A DNA stretch of 64,000 nt from Luidia sarsii (Eukaryota > Echinodermata > Asteroidea > Paxillosida > Luidiidae). The notes under the pieces were generated by a model. The model searched no databases and had not been told where the DNA came from. It saw only the letters and a list, made by a program, of their open reading frames with translations. Both the position numbers and the translations under genes were made by a program. The DNA lies in the NCBI GenBank assembly GCA_949987565.1, contig OX465107.1, forward strand, positions 4,605,659 through 4,669,658, in the 5' to 3' direction. This document shows, in pieces, positions 22,170-34,610 of the stretch; position 1 is the stretch's first letter; each line of letters starts with the position of its first letter.

Positions 22170-23960
22170 GTTTTTCGGGACTTTTCTTCTTCTTCTTCTT
22201 GAAGGTGGGTGATCACTATTTGCAGTAGTGTCTAACTTTAATGGGAAAAGATGCACATTACAATCCTAACACCACCACGGTCATTTTTCTCTCTCTTTCT
22301 TTCTTCTTCTCTTCTTCAACCCCCCCCCCCCCTATGTCTCCCCCACTCATGTGCGGCAGCAGAGGGGGAGCATCCCCATGCATAATTCAAGGCGGCCGAC
22401 GGAAGCCGAAATGTGAAGAGGAAAACAGGGAAGCGGGGTGCAGTGACGACGACGGCCCGAGCGGGCCCAGGCCTGGATAGCGCGCCTGAGCTCGAGCCTC
22501 GTCTCGGCCCGAAAAAAAAAAACACCACTCCACTCGCACGGACACAGTGAACAAAAAAAAAAATACACACACGCAAGGTTCGTCATCTATCTGACCAATA
22601 AATCAACCGGCCATGTTCTGCCGACATTAATTTTTACGGTTTGAATCGAAACGTACGAGTGACGATCGGGCACTTCCGAGTTACTTTTAAACACCGCTGG
22701 GAAAAAGTTTATCAATGTCGCCTCCGGTTTTTTCTTGGTATCGTTTACGATTCATGTAATGTCTTAGTGATTGCTATTGATATGAAATCATTCTACCAAT
22801 TTGTGAATATCAAACCGTCGTTTTCAATTTCACTTCCATCAATATCAAACTGTGTGCCATTTTTAGTGAACGTTTCATAACCGTCCTCATTTACCTCGAT
22901 GACAGATATCAATGCAAGTTACATAAAGTTGAAGATATACACCTGGGAGGAATTCCTGGGTGAATAGGCAGACATTGTGGAGACGTAGATTGTGACGGGA
23001 TAATTGGCATGCCGAGTCATTCAGATAGAAAATTTTCTAAAATTAAGATATGCCAAAAGATGTTTTTTTAAGATATAGGGCAAGGAACTATCAAAAACTC
23101 AGAAGCTGGGTGCCCAAACGGAAGGCCGTTCCTTCTATTATAAGAAAACTATATTCACGAAGACCATTATCGTATAGGCATATGTATATCATCACTCTTA
23201 TTTACCGTTCCTAACATTGAATGTGAATCGGCTGATGCTGCTGTCGCTACAATGTGATGTTGTACCACGTCTTGGCTTTATATTAGAGTTCGGTTACGCC
23301 AGGAAATTACTTCGTCGAGAAAGTCCAATAGAAATGTTGCTCATCACAACGCGATCTCATCTCTGCCAATTTGGTAACCTTGCCACCAGCGTGTGGTGTG
23401 GAACATCACCGTGGTAACGGACAGACTGCAGAGGTCCCTTGGGCTGACACATATTGATCACTGTTGGCTGAAGCACCTGGTGACTTCACCCGTCCACGGG
23501 ACAGATAGCGGCGACACCTTTTCTACTCGGCTCCACAGCGAATCACCGGGGTGCCCATTATGACCTTTTCTTTTTTTTCCGTCGGCGAGTGGAGCGTCGG
23601 CCTGATGAATAACATCGGGCCCGCTGGAATGATTTCATTTTGTCGTTTCCTGTTTTCGTTCCATCGGTGGAAACTTCCCCTTGTCCTCCAAGGACTATCG
23701 CGTTGAAGCTGCGATGCTAATCCTACATTTTTGCAGAATTTACAAATATAATCACAATCTGAAGGGTTACCTTGAAAAGCAAATAATCTCAATTTCTGTA
23801 ACAGTTTCACCTGTTCATTTTCCAACCTAAAATTGTTCGTGCAGCTCAAACCCTTGTTTTCAAGCCACAAGTATAGTTCAATAATGTTGTTGCTTTAAGA
23901 TACAATATTTGTAAGGGCTACGATGGGGCTATACGAGCAGCTATATACTGTGCTCTTCGT
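22170..23960. other. Unassigned sequence
   Basis: No gene recognised. C-run near 22320-22332 and TTC repeats near 22187-22200. Confidence 0.45.
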
Positions 23961-24480
23961 GGAATACAATCAGGTCAGCGTTGAATCCCGGCGTTGGACC
24001 TTCAGTGAAGTCGGGGTTTGAATTCTGCCATACGAGTCGGCCCACAATTAGGTCGGGCATTTAGGTGGCCCGTCTGCATGGGATTCGAAACGGGTCGCCG
24101 TTGCATTCGGCTCTGGGCTTACAATCAGAGTGGTGGTTCGTACGCGTGTGCGGTTATAACGATTATAGGTCGAGTCTGGGGTTACACCAACGGGGAAAGA
24201 CTTACACCAATTGTCGGCACACTACACCTTGTACAATGTTTGGGGTTTCAATCAGGTTGGGGGTTACAATGTTTGCGCTCAATTTACGGTAATGCTTACA
24301 TTCTGAGTGCACGGCCAAGTTTCCATTTGGGCAGGCGGTCCATTTATCAGTTTGCAGGCAGATAGGGATAAGTTCGCACCTCTCGGGTCACCGTCCAGTC
24401 GGGCTGAAGTGGTTTTTGATGCGCGTATTGAGGCTAGAGTTGTGGCTACGGCTTTTGTCTGGGACACCATGTAGGCTGGG
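23961..24480 (+). repeat. Possible very old degenerate tandem repeat
   Basis: Phrases of the kind GGGGTTACA, CAATCAGGT, CAATTAGGTCGGG and TACAATCAGAG recur every few tens of bases, but no fixed unit can be aligned. This may be a decayed minisatellite or biased composition. Confidence 0.25.
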
Positions 24481-24839
24481 ACATCTTTGACAATCACGTC
24501 ATCCATGACTGTGTTCAATTACACCGAATAGATTCAAAATAATGCACAAATTAGCCTACTCGATAAAGTTGCTAAGGCTGTTGAAGATGATAATCAACAC
24601 CGATATCACACAGAAGATGTGACATGAGTGGGACCTGAGTCCGAGGCCAGCTTGGTATATATTCAGGGGTTTTGAAAATTGCTCACACTGTTTTACTTCC
24701 CTGTGATCTCCGAACTGTCTTACCAGGTTAACAACCTAATGTTATTTGCATAATGTCTGAATGAAAATTGAGGTGAGATCCCTGGAGATACACAGCAGTT
24801 AATTGGATAGGCCTACATTATTCTGGCTGGCTTCCCAAA

Positions 24840-24913
24840 GGATTGGATAGCTCAGATGGGCAGACAATTGGCACACTACGCCAGTGGTCTCGGGTTCAAT
24901 TCCCACCCAGTCA
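24840..24913 (+). mobile_element. tRNA-derived SINE-like copy
   Basis: Contains ATAGCTCAGATGGGCAG (A-box/D-arm-like), an anticodon-arm-sized gap, and TCGGGTTCAATTCCC (B box). GATTGG and CCAGTC can pair as an acceptor stem with one G-T pair. The T stem is imperfect, so it is not a convincing functional tRNA. Confidence 0.55.
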
Positions 24914-25007
24914 AGCATGCAGTCTTTACTATTTACACAAACATCCTTATTGAATTGCTTCTGACTGGCGCCCCAACCCGGGGCAAAGACCAGTTGACTA
25001 TTAGAGA

Positions 25008-25125
25008 AGGCCACCATCTAAGGGCTGCAGATAGCTCAGATGGAAGAGCACTGGTACGTTAATCCAGAGGTCTCGGGTTCAAGTCCCGGTCCAGTCACAG
25101 TTTCCTTTGCCATTTTTTCTCTCTA
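25008..25125 (+). mobile_element. tRNA-derived SINE copy
   Basis: GGCCACCATCTAAGGGCTG precedes a tRNA-like body (GATAGCTCAGATGGAAGAG, CTGG...CCAG anticodon arm, TCGGGTTCAAGTCCCGG T arm). The pre-tRNA segment and a TTTCCTTTGCCAT-like 3' segment are shared with the minus-strand copy at 32775-32884. Homology therefore extends beyond the tRNA and supports a SINE family. The apparent anticodon GTT is preceded by C instead of U, against function as a tRNA. Confidence 0.65.
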
Positions 25126-25556
25126 AAAACTTCATTAATTCCAACCAGTATCCACCTTTAAAGCAACGGTGGAATGGTTGGCGTCAGTCAGAGAGCCTGT
25201 GTAACAAAGTCCCGTTCCCGTGTTTAGAGGGACCGAGCCCGCCGTGGCCCGTTCATCCAGGCGTAGTGTGAGGGCAGTAGCCCGCCAGGCGGCCTGGCCC
25301 GTCCTGTAGAGGAGCGTGTGGCGCTGACTCAACGTGCAATTACACCGCACAAGAGCAGCTGCACGTCACTTTTTTTTAGCTGCACGTCACCGGGTTTTTT
25401 TATCCCGGGAGTTATGCAACCCCAAAACATTATACATAGTACGCATTAAAACGTTGGATAGAAACGAATTGGGTAAATGAATTTGCCCATCAATTAGTCT
25501 GATTCTATTTCTATAGAATAGTCGATTACGGTAATCGGGAAGACCGCTATCTACGA
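25126..25556. other. Unassigned sequence
   Basis: A direct repeat of AGCTGCACGTCAC lies near 25358-25390. No gene recognised. Confidence 0.45.
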
Positions 25557-25625
25557 ACTGGATAGCTCCATGCAGTAGATGGTAAGAGCACTGGTACGCA
25601 ACACCAGTTTCAAATCAGTGTTTCC
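25557..25625 (+). mobile_element. Degraded SINE fragment
   Basis: GGATAGCTC...AGATGGTAAGAGCACTGGTACGC matches the first half of the SINE at 25008-25125 with a small insertion. The B box has decayed to AGTTTCAAATCAG. Confidence 0.5.
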
Positions 25626-26570
25626 CTAATTCCTTTAGCATGAGTTTGTATCGGGATTTGTACAGTAGGACCGTATTAACCAAAATTTACCAGTTTGTGA
25701 TTTGCTACCGTTGACCGAAATGTCACTCGTAATCACATGGCCAGTATTTTCATATAGTGCATGCACTCTGTTTTTGAACATCTGAAAAGTGGCGCTTCAA
25801 TTTCGGCGACGAAACCTTTTTTTCGTGACGAAGACGATTCCTGGATGAGACGAGGCTTGGTCTGGAGACGGGGAAAGCATCCAGGGTAGCCACTGAGATT
25901 AGCTGCATTACAATGACGTGACCATGGGCATTGGCCGACTTATTTCCAGGCACACTCCGTGAATTCGGACACGGTCATCCTGCTCACACAAAGTCCATCT
26001 TAGGCGTGACTACGCATCGACTTATAGTCAGTCGGGTGCGTCATATCGTTCGTTAAGCCATTCAATAATATGCAAGAGTCCAGCCGTTCTCAATATCATT
26101 TACCCAACGACGCACAGACATGCACACCGTACACGAATAAATGCTTTCGTTCCATTCATCGTTGAGCGTTGTTCAAATTTAATTTAGCACCATGTCAGCA
26201 TCATCGAGTGTTTCGATATCAATGTGTTGTCGGCCGGGTGCTTTGCTACATTGTAATCCGATACACAGAGGAATAGGGCTGAGAGTGGTTACTTAGAAGT
26301 AGATTGCTATACCATGAATCCGTTTATCTTCTCGCATTATTCATTGCTATGCTACAGGTAGGCCTATATAGTCAAGCCGCAATTCCCGACATGGGCTTTT
26401 TCTTTCATGGAAAGTGGACGCCGTAAATTGACCAATAATATACATCAAATAATTATGACTCATTTCATTTCTAAATTGAATGCGGTTTAATGTCCGGACA
26501 TTGGTGGCTGTTATGAAAACCTTTTCTTGGAAAAGGCAGTTGAAGTCTTGTGGTACGTTCGTAGTATACC
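25626..26570. other. Unassigned sequence
   Basis: No gene recognised. Confidence 0.45.
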
Positions 26571-26825
26571 TTGTGCAGGGCGCGATTTTTTTTCCGTACT
26601 ACATTATTCGCTATGGGCACATATGTTTGTGCACAAACAATTTACGGGTTGGGGGCAAGGGGGAGGGGAGGGGGTTATACCAGTTGAAGTTAAAGCTAGG
26701 GATAGGCTTTCCGCACAGCGAATACAACGTACGTGAACAATCTGAGTGACCTTCATACATTGTTTGTGCACAAACATATGGGCCCATAGCGATTATGTGG
26801 TACGGAAAAAAATATCGCGCACAGG
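26571..26825. mobile_element. 255-bp inverted-repeat element (family F, single copy)
   Basis: Arms 26571-26641 and 26759-26825 are complementary over ~67-71 bp with a few mismatches and short indels. Each arm contains a T/A run, CGCTATGGG and the perfect palindrome TTTGTGCACAAA. The ~117-bp middle is G-rich and non-coding. It is a fold-back or MITE-like element. No clear target duplication, so the superfamily is not assigned. Confidence 0.65.
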
Positions 26826-29800
26826 CCGCGCTGACAAGAATCCGGTACCCCGTGTTCAACAGCGGTGGAAACGAGCCTTTTGAGTTGAAGAGCCTGCATT
26901 GGGTGCGTTGGATTACTGTTCCCAGTGCCAGTCGCGTGTCACCACAAGGTCATGACCCCTTACTCACCCCGCCTAGAAGCAGGCAGTTTGGGGTCTATTA
27001 AATCAAGATCGAACCGTAGGAACAGAACGCAAAATGCACCACGTGGAGTTTTACGCATTCGAATCACAAAAGCGCGATAAGGCCTATACGAGAAAAAAAA
27101 ATGGCAAAGTTTCGAAAGGAGGGGTATCGCACAGTATCAATTGTCAGACTGAATAATGCAATAATGTACCTGACTGGCAGTATGTATACCTGGCTAAAAC
27201 TGCATTACATTCGATATTCTCGTCTAGTATAGAGATCAAAGCTGCTAATGTGCAGCCTGCAGTCTTCAGTCGTTTGCTTTCCGCGCGTCCTGGCCTGTGG
27301 CCATCAACGCTGGAGGTGTCGGGAGAAATGACGCATTCGCCGTGCCCCACCCTTATCCCCCGCCCCCCCCCCCTCCCCCTCCCAGGTCGGACCGTCTCCC
27401 AGAATTTCCAGGTCAGAAAATATGGCGCTTGGACGATGATCGCGGCGCATGGCCGGGGAGCTTTAAAGGCGCGTGTGCGGACTTCCCAAGTCCCCGACCA
27501 TTGAGGGCTCTGGTCGGCGATGATTAGCCAGAATGAGACGCTCGTATCGGGCGGAACTGGGGAGGAAAGGGAGGGGAAGGCAGAAGGGGATAGGCCACAC
27601 AAAAAAGCAGAGAACTCGTAGCATAATGAGATGTTTTTGGTCCGTTCCTTCGTGGTGGCACGGGACATTGCAAAGACCGTGTCACCCAAGACGATGTGCG
27701 CAAAGCAACGCAGAGGCAACCGGCGGGTCCCTCTTTGATTTCCGTGCACATCCAGTGATAATAACCATGCCATGGAATAGGTACCAGACATTTTGATCCA
27801 CCCCATAAACGGGCATCGATCACTCGCGACGTGAATTACCCTTTTTAATAGGCTATACCTTTCAATTTCGGCCCTAATCCCCACCCCCACCCCTGAAAAA
27901 AAGCTGCTCACTCTCGACTATAGTACATAATGTGCATTTACTCCATGGCCTAAATTAAATCATGAATGAATTACTTATGACTAATTGTTAATAAATGACA
28001 TACTTAATTTGCGCCGGTACAGGATCGACGACCATGCAGAAAGCACTCCCCTCTACAGACTCGGTTTGGTTTACACTGCTGTGAACTGAAGGGAACCACT
28101 TAACCCCATACTAAATAACGGACAGTTGTCCAATGTGCACTGCGCGAGCGCCTGGCACCAGTGACTCCCATGTTTGCACTCGCATTTGGCAACCGCTCAG
28201 TGTATATTAGAGGAGGAGACAACGAGAGGAAACCCAATTTGTGATATTACAATGGCGGGCAGTGGTTTCGATTCGGACAGTGTGGGCAAGCTATCCAGTT
28301 TGTTCATGTATAAACTGATAAACAATAAGGGTCCATGCGACGGTTAAGTGATTCGAAGCTAAAGCCTGAGTAAACGTATATACAGCGCTTGAAAAAGGGT
28401 CATTATTTATCATTTTTTGGTCGGTAAGAGACGGTGAATGGTGTTGACAGTGTTGATCAGTTTCGGGGTGGACAGGGAGTTCGTACGTTTAGATACGTTT
28501 GGCGACAGACGGTACGTAATACCCTCCAAAGGTAATCGTAATGCAATCCATTCCAGAAACTTGTGCGAGCTTCAAAAGGTGGGGTATAGCAGACTCAGAT
28601 CTCTGTCTCTGTATATCAGTGAGTGCAATGTGACAGGGCCTCCCTGTCACTGACTGAACTTGATAACAATCCTGATAATAGTCATCTACGTCAGATCTGC
28701 CCATTTCTCCAATCAGATATTGTTTGAAAAACAACCTTCAACCTTCAAAATCAACCTTCCCCTAACTGCTGTGAACAGGTTTGCAACAATTGGTTGTTTG
28801 CATCTGAATGAAAACGACTTTCTCTCTCGGATTGCGCAATCATATGAAAGCATTGGTAAAAATTAGCATCTTTCAGGTTTACAGTCTGTACCAATATCAA
28901 TTATTTCTTCATACTCAACGTTTAGACGAAAGGACTACATAAATAGCTAAAGTATTTTTTAAAAAATCACATATTCAAGGCCACATGCCGACTTGCAATG
29001 TGAAAATAAAGTGTCACGACAGGTCTACATACATTTTGTTTCAGTCGAGATGGCGCGAAATATGCATCGGCTAGTTGTAAATTGTCACCACGATTTCAGA
29101 TTACGCCGACTGAAAGACAAATTCAATTCAGCTAGACCAAGAAAGTTGAACACTACTGATATCGCTCTGAACTTAAGAAGACTGGAGCCCACAATTAAAA
29201 TATTTTGTCCATAAGCCACCAATGCTCTCACCACTGGTATATGTAGCCTATATAGTTCAGGACTGCCATGCAGTTGCTGAAATAGAGTGCACACTTCATG
29301 GTTGAGTGGGGTACCGATGTTCGTTTCCCCGAAGAAAAAAAAATCGACCGAGGAAGAAATGACAGCTGCGCTGTAGAATGACCTTTGGGCGGCACACTTC
29401 ATCTTTGAGTTATCACATCAAGATGTATGCCTTATGCCCCGGGTTGTTTGAGCTCTTTGGGGTGAAGAAGGGGAAGGGAACTTACCGCTAGTTCGATGGG
29501 GAGCCAGGGTGGACTTCCCGGACTCTGGTTTGTGCGGCTCCAGCGATTATTCCAATGCTCGATCAACTGCGAAATAAAATGATGGAAAACGGAGAGGAAC
29601 GCTCAGATGTGGAAATTGAATCTAGATGAAGCAGAAACATCTTCCGAAAGGTTAGCGGGTCGAGTTCGATGCGCTTGCTGGCAGCTCCAGCGTGATGTGT
29701 GCTCTGTGGATATGCGTGCAGCGTGTGCAGTGTGCACGGAGACTTGGAGCGGATCGGATAGTCGGCCGGCAGATGCGGTCTGGCACCCCGACCACTCGCA

Positions 29801-31103
29801 GACGAAAATCACTGGGCGCTTGTCTCTGTTGAATGAATGTTGGCCAGCGTGATACTGAAGCCCCGTGCGATGGCGTGGGCCGGTGTGACCTTGAACAGCG
29901 CGGGCCAATCGTGGAATGGGGAAGCCCTATGGAAAGATTTCGCTCCATAGACAACGACACACGAATCTACTTCGTCCCGAAGAACTGTGTGCGAAAGGAT
30001 GAATAATATGGCCCTGTAGGACGATATCCATCAAATATGAAAGCATTGACTCCGAGGAAAGCTATTGATTTATGATAATTCTAGGCCTGATGTAGGCCTA
30101 TATGATAATAACGGTCCTGTAGAGTACCGTAGCGAGCTCGGTGAACATCAAAGCTCTGTATAGTGATATTTGTTCATGGACTGGGTGATGCAATTGTATC
30201 GTACAGCGTGCGCATAACGAACACCCACTTGTGAGATTCTTTGGATCCAAAGATTTGGATCCAAAGTCATGTGTATCGAATGTGATTCAAAATAGTCCGT
30301 CGAAAATAGAAACGGACCTTACATTCAATCCTCCTTTACGCATTGTCGGCCATACAGCCTACTTTTTTCCCTGTTGTACATGCTGAGAGATAGAAGCATG
30401 CATCGTCGTGAATATGCAGGTGATTCCTGAATACTTCCACTTGAGGGAAAAAAAGGAGGACAGTCCACAAAAGGGGCACACCCTTACACGTACATTAAAT
30501 GCACTTAACGTAATTGCATTTACATTTCTTTGAGGCTGAATCTAACGCCCTGTTTCCCGACTCGACTTCCAACCCCTCAACCCCCCCTCCCCAACCAACC
30601 CCCGAACAAATCGACAGCTGAATGCGCTAATCATACCAATGGCGCCTCCGGTGCCTCACTGGTTTATATCCCGCTCTCCATCGAGAGACCCTCTCCTGTC
30701 ATGCTCTGCTTTGTGTGTTGTGTTGTTGATCTTCCTATACCTAGATTCCCTGTCGTGCATGTCTAAGAGGTGGACCCCGATACGCACACGAGTTGTCGTA
30801 TACACTAGAGATTTACAGCGTATTCTCTACTTTTTTTTCTGTTTCTTCTTCTCCTATGAAAACTTGCACCACCGACGCCCAAGAGTGCCGAAGGAGTGTC
30901 GATCAGAGAAAAACCTCACAAACAGAGTCAAATACACAGGCAGCATGCATTTGGTCGACTGCCGTAAGGAAGCGTTGCTGGCATACAGACATTATAGCGA
31001 ATGAAAAGAGTCGCACTGCGCTGTACTCAACAGCTTCCGAGTCGCCATTTCAGGCAGAGAGACCAAATGGTGGGATAGGCTATGTGTGTCCGTTCACCGA
31101 CAT
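26826..31103. other. Long unassigned interval
   Basis: About 4.3 kb in which I recognise no gene, transposon edge or tandem array. Minor features are a C-run near 27361-27373 and a small GGATCCAAA duplication near 30242-30265. It may be intronic or intergenic. Confidence 0.45.
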
Positions 31104-31112
31104 TTTTCATTA

Positions 31113-31298
31113 CGCAGTGGCTGTTGTTACGGCAGTCGTCCGTGTGGTTCCCTGACTTCACAGTATTTGTCAGGATGTTTAGCTCTTGGAACCAGACTAT
31201 CAGCTAATAGACTGGTTCAACCAGCCTGCAATGCTGACGAAATATAATCAAGTCAGGGAACCACACGGACGACTGCCGTAACAACAGCCTACACTGCC
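31113..31298 (-). mobile_element. Family B Mutator-like MITE, copy B3 (inverted)
   Basis: 186 bp with the same termini as B1 and B2 but the internal sequence in reverse orientation. The right terminus is slightly altered (a 2-bp insertion in GCCTACACTGCC). Exact 9-bp target duplication TTTTCATTA at 31104-31112 and 31299-31307. Confidence 0.88.
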
Positions 31299-31593
31299 TT
31301 TTCATTAACCGTGCAACCGAGTCAACGGACAATAAACGCAAAAGGTCAACGGACAATCAAAATCCAAGCTGACACAGCGCTGATGTCTGTGTGCCTCGTT
31401 GGTACATCCAGACCGTTCATTTCTGAATAGCTGCAATGCTGTGCCAGCACCAACTGTTGCATATTGCACGGTCCGCGTGCAAATTGCCAATTGGGCGGTG
31501 TTCGGGCTCAATCCTCATTCCGCATTCTGAGCGGCACCGCCATGGCTGTGGTACGCGTACGACGCCGCGTACACACGTACACACATGCAACAG

Positions 31594-31725
31594 CGGTCGA
31601 TCTCACCGAACCCATCGTAACTTGCCATCAATCGCAAGTCGATGAGCGATGCCCAGAAACCATACGGTTTATCACAACTTATACGATGGGTTATCCATCG
31701 TCAGTTGAGTTACGATCGTAAAGCC
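31594..31725 (-). mobile_element. Family A fold-back repeat, copy A3
   Basis: The reverse complement follows A1 closely: CGTAACTCAACTGACGATGG, ATAACCCATCGTA, AAGTTGTGATA, then GGTTTCTGGGCATCGCTCAT. It is one of the better preserved copies. Confidence 0.65.
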
Positions 31726-32774
31726 ATGTAAAATACACACCAGACACAGCGGAGCGGTACGCGGCAAGTATGTGGCGGTTTTCTAAGCGCCATGATACAA
31801 ACGCACCCAAATATCAACCACGTGGGAAAAAAAGACAATCCGATGAATTACAATGCATCTACGACAATGGCACATCGACTAACCCGAAGGAGACGGCATG
31901 CAATTAAGTGCGCTGCTGGCCAGACACAGTCTGCACGAATTGCAGAAACATCAGATGGCGATCTGTGGTATAATAATGCCTCAGAGGGACTTCCATTCGA
32001 TGAATATTTGTAACGCACTAAACGACGCTCACTCCAACCGTCTCTTCCGTTGGATAATAACTGCCGCCATGAGCGGCATCAGAAGAGAAAAAAACACAAC
32101 ATTTTGTTCTCCCTGTTTTGGGGGGTTCGAGGGGAGGGAAATTAAAGGCGTCCCCCTTGGGATTCACGATCAATTTAATTCATCCCTACCACCAGCCTCC
32201 CTTGCCGCTGCTCAGAGGAAGCGAATGGAATTCCCGACCCAGCGGAATTAACTCCCTCCCAATATTTGCTCAATATCGATTGATTTCCCAGCACGCGAAG
32301 CCCCCGGAGCACTGGGCTTTGGACATCTAATATTTCTTCCCGGCGAAGTAAGACAGAGACAAATACACAATGCCCGCCCATAAGTAATTTTTAGGCACGG
32401 CTGTGGATCGTGTCCAGGTATAATCGGAGCATGGTGAGGTATAACAAAATTCGAGCGAAATTGTCATGAACCCGCCCAAAAAGCGGAGCAAACCTGTAGT
32501 ATAATTGTGCACGAAAATAGGTCAATACACGCTTGGACGCAACCTGACGTAAGTGGATTGCCTTTCAAATCATCTCCATGCTTTAACGTTAGTCCCCCAG
32601 GCAATCAAGGCACAGCTTGCAGGGAGACCACGAAAGATTGATGGTCGATCACAATCATTTCTGCTCAAGGCGCTTTCGAGAAAACAATTGGTTTGGTTTG
32701 TCCATAAACAAAGTCAAAGGAAGACCAAAACTAACTGGAAAATTGCAAACAATCTGAAAAGTCAAATTGAAAAG
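31726..32774. other. Unassigned sequence
   Basis: No gene recognised. The part next to 32774 may be the 3' portion of the adjacent minus-strand SINE. Confidence 0.4.
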
Positions 32775-32884
32775 ATGGCAAAGAAAAGTTGGACTGAACC
32801 GGGACTTGAACCCGAGACCTCTGGTTTTGCGTACCAGCGCTCTTCCCATCTGAGATTTCCAGCCCTTAGATGGCGGCCTCCCAA
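32775..32884 (-). mobile_element. tRNA-derived SINE copy
   Basis: On the minus strand: GGCCGCCATCTAAGGGCTG, an A-box region (AATCTCAGATGGGAAGAG), a CTGGT...ACCAG anticodon arm (anticodon-position triplet GCA) and TCGGGTTCAAGTCCCGG. It pairs with 25008-25125 both upstream and downstream of the tRNA-like part. Confidence 0.65.
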
Positions 32885-34180
32885 TTAGTCAACTAGGTTT
32901 TCATCCACATAAGTTTTCAACCTGGCTTCAGCAGTTCGGTCATGATGAAGACAGTTATTAAGGTTTTTTTCTCCACAAACCAGATTGCCAGCAGAACTTC
33001 TTCCAATTGTTTCTTTTTCTGAGTTAACTGAAAACGTTAACTGAACACGTTCAATGTTTTACGTCTTATACAAGAAACAATGGTTGGCAATCTTGTTCTA
33101 ATTTAAGCCTGGAGGAAGTTTCACGCTAGGCAGACGTTTGTGCTTTAGCAGCTCTACGAAAGCGCCCTCAAGTTGGGTGTTTTTAACACCTTTATACTAC
33201 CGTACCGGCTCTGGCTCTTCTTTATAGACCCGGCTCAAAATACGCTCCCTGGGCACAATAAGAAATGATCGGCAAGGCAGAAGCTATAGCCATGCAGAGT
33301 CTACGGGCGGTTGGCGTAGAAATTGGAATGGCCCATAAAGATTGGTTCTCCTCCACTTTTGGAAGATTGATATGATATGAATCCTTGCCCTTTCGGACCC
33401 AATAGAACCGGGCACCCACTCTTTTCCCCTTTAAAGATTTTTTTTTCGAACGGCTGGGAGCAAGTCTTATTATCAAATCTCTCCATAGGTTTCCACGACT
33501 CGGTACCTGCTTGCGTACCGCGTAATATAGTAGTAAGATTCTTTACAGATGGCGTTACGGCCCTTGGTTTTCGTCGGTTTACAAGGGCTATCCAATTAAA
33601 GGAATTTGAATTGCTTTCTTCTTCGTTGCTTTTTTTTCGTGCACTTCAAAATGAATTAATTCGGCTTTGGTCGGAGGCGGGAGCCTGCCACCAGTCCCAA
33701 TATTGAAAATACTGTACCACATAATATACGTATGTTATTATAGACGGTCGACTACTCAATACGATTTGAAGTACCGCATAGAGAAGAAGTAATCTGTGAC
33801 CTTTACCACTGCGTCCACGAGGGACAATGGGGGGAATATCAAGTGATTAAAATCTTCCTCTCAGTAGCGTAAGGCCTAAATGCATCTATTTTGATACTTC
33901 GCTCACAAAGAGACGGTTGTAAGCAACCTTTTGGGGGGTTACCTGTACAGGGAAAGGTCATTTCAGCAGAGGTTTGTTAAGATTTTTGATCGAATGCTTA
34001 ACATCTTGCGTGTTTGTCACAATCAAACCAAAGACAAACTATAACTAATATGCCACAAAACAATTAAGAAGGAAGAGTGATATTTAGTGTTTACAAGGAA
34101 GATGCTGGACCTCCCACAAAATGGATACGAGGACTTAAAAGGGATTGGTGCCTCGTTGGGTCTTTAAAGTATAGAATTTC
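32885..34180. other. Unassigned sequence
   Basis: No gene recognised. Repeated GTTAACTGAA/ACGTT phrases occur near 33024-33050. Confidence 0.45.
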
Positions 34181-34610
34181 ACCTGCCCACCGACCTGCCC
34201 GCCGACCTGCCCACCGACCTGCTCGCGGGCCCGCCCGCACACCGACCTGTCCACCGACCTGCCCACCGACCTGCCCACCGACCTGCCCACCGACCTGCCC
34301 ACCGACCTGCCCACCGACCTGCCCACCGACCTGCCCACCGACCTGCCCACCGACCTGCCCACCTGCCCACCTGCCCGCCTGCCCACCGACCTGCCCACCG
34401 ACCTGCCCACCGACCTGCCCACCGACCTGCCCACCGACCTGCCCACCGACCTGCCCACCGACCTGCCCACCGACCTGCCCACCGACCTGCCCACCGACCT
34501 GCCCACCGACCTGCCCACCGACCTGCCCACCCTCCTGCCCGTCCGCTTCCTTGCACACCCACCTGCCCAACCGCATGTCTGCCCGCTCGCCCATACATCC
34601 GCCTGCCTGC
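34181..34610 (+). repeat. 12-bp minisatellite, unit CCCACCGACCTG
   Basis: About 30 near-identical 12-bp units, degraded at both ends. The 12-bp period keeps all frames open and yields artefactual Cys-Pro-Pro-Thr, Gly-Gln-Val-Gly and similar repeats in frames of up to ~197 codons. Confidence 0.92.

Noticed and set aside
25024..25096. Functional tRNA gene
   Set aside because: Good A/B boxes, but the anticodon stem has a mismatch, position 33 is not U, the acceptor stem is poor, and flanks are shared with another copy. A SINE explains this better.
27144..27911. 255-codon minus-strand frame
   Set aside because: Composition is not protein-like, includes translations of C-runs, and competing frames overlap. 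No family resemblance.
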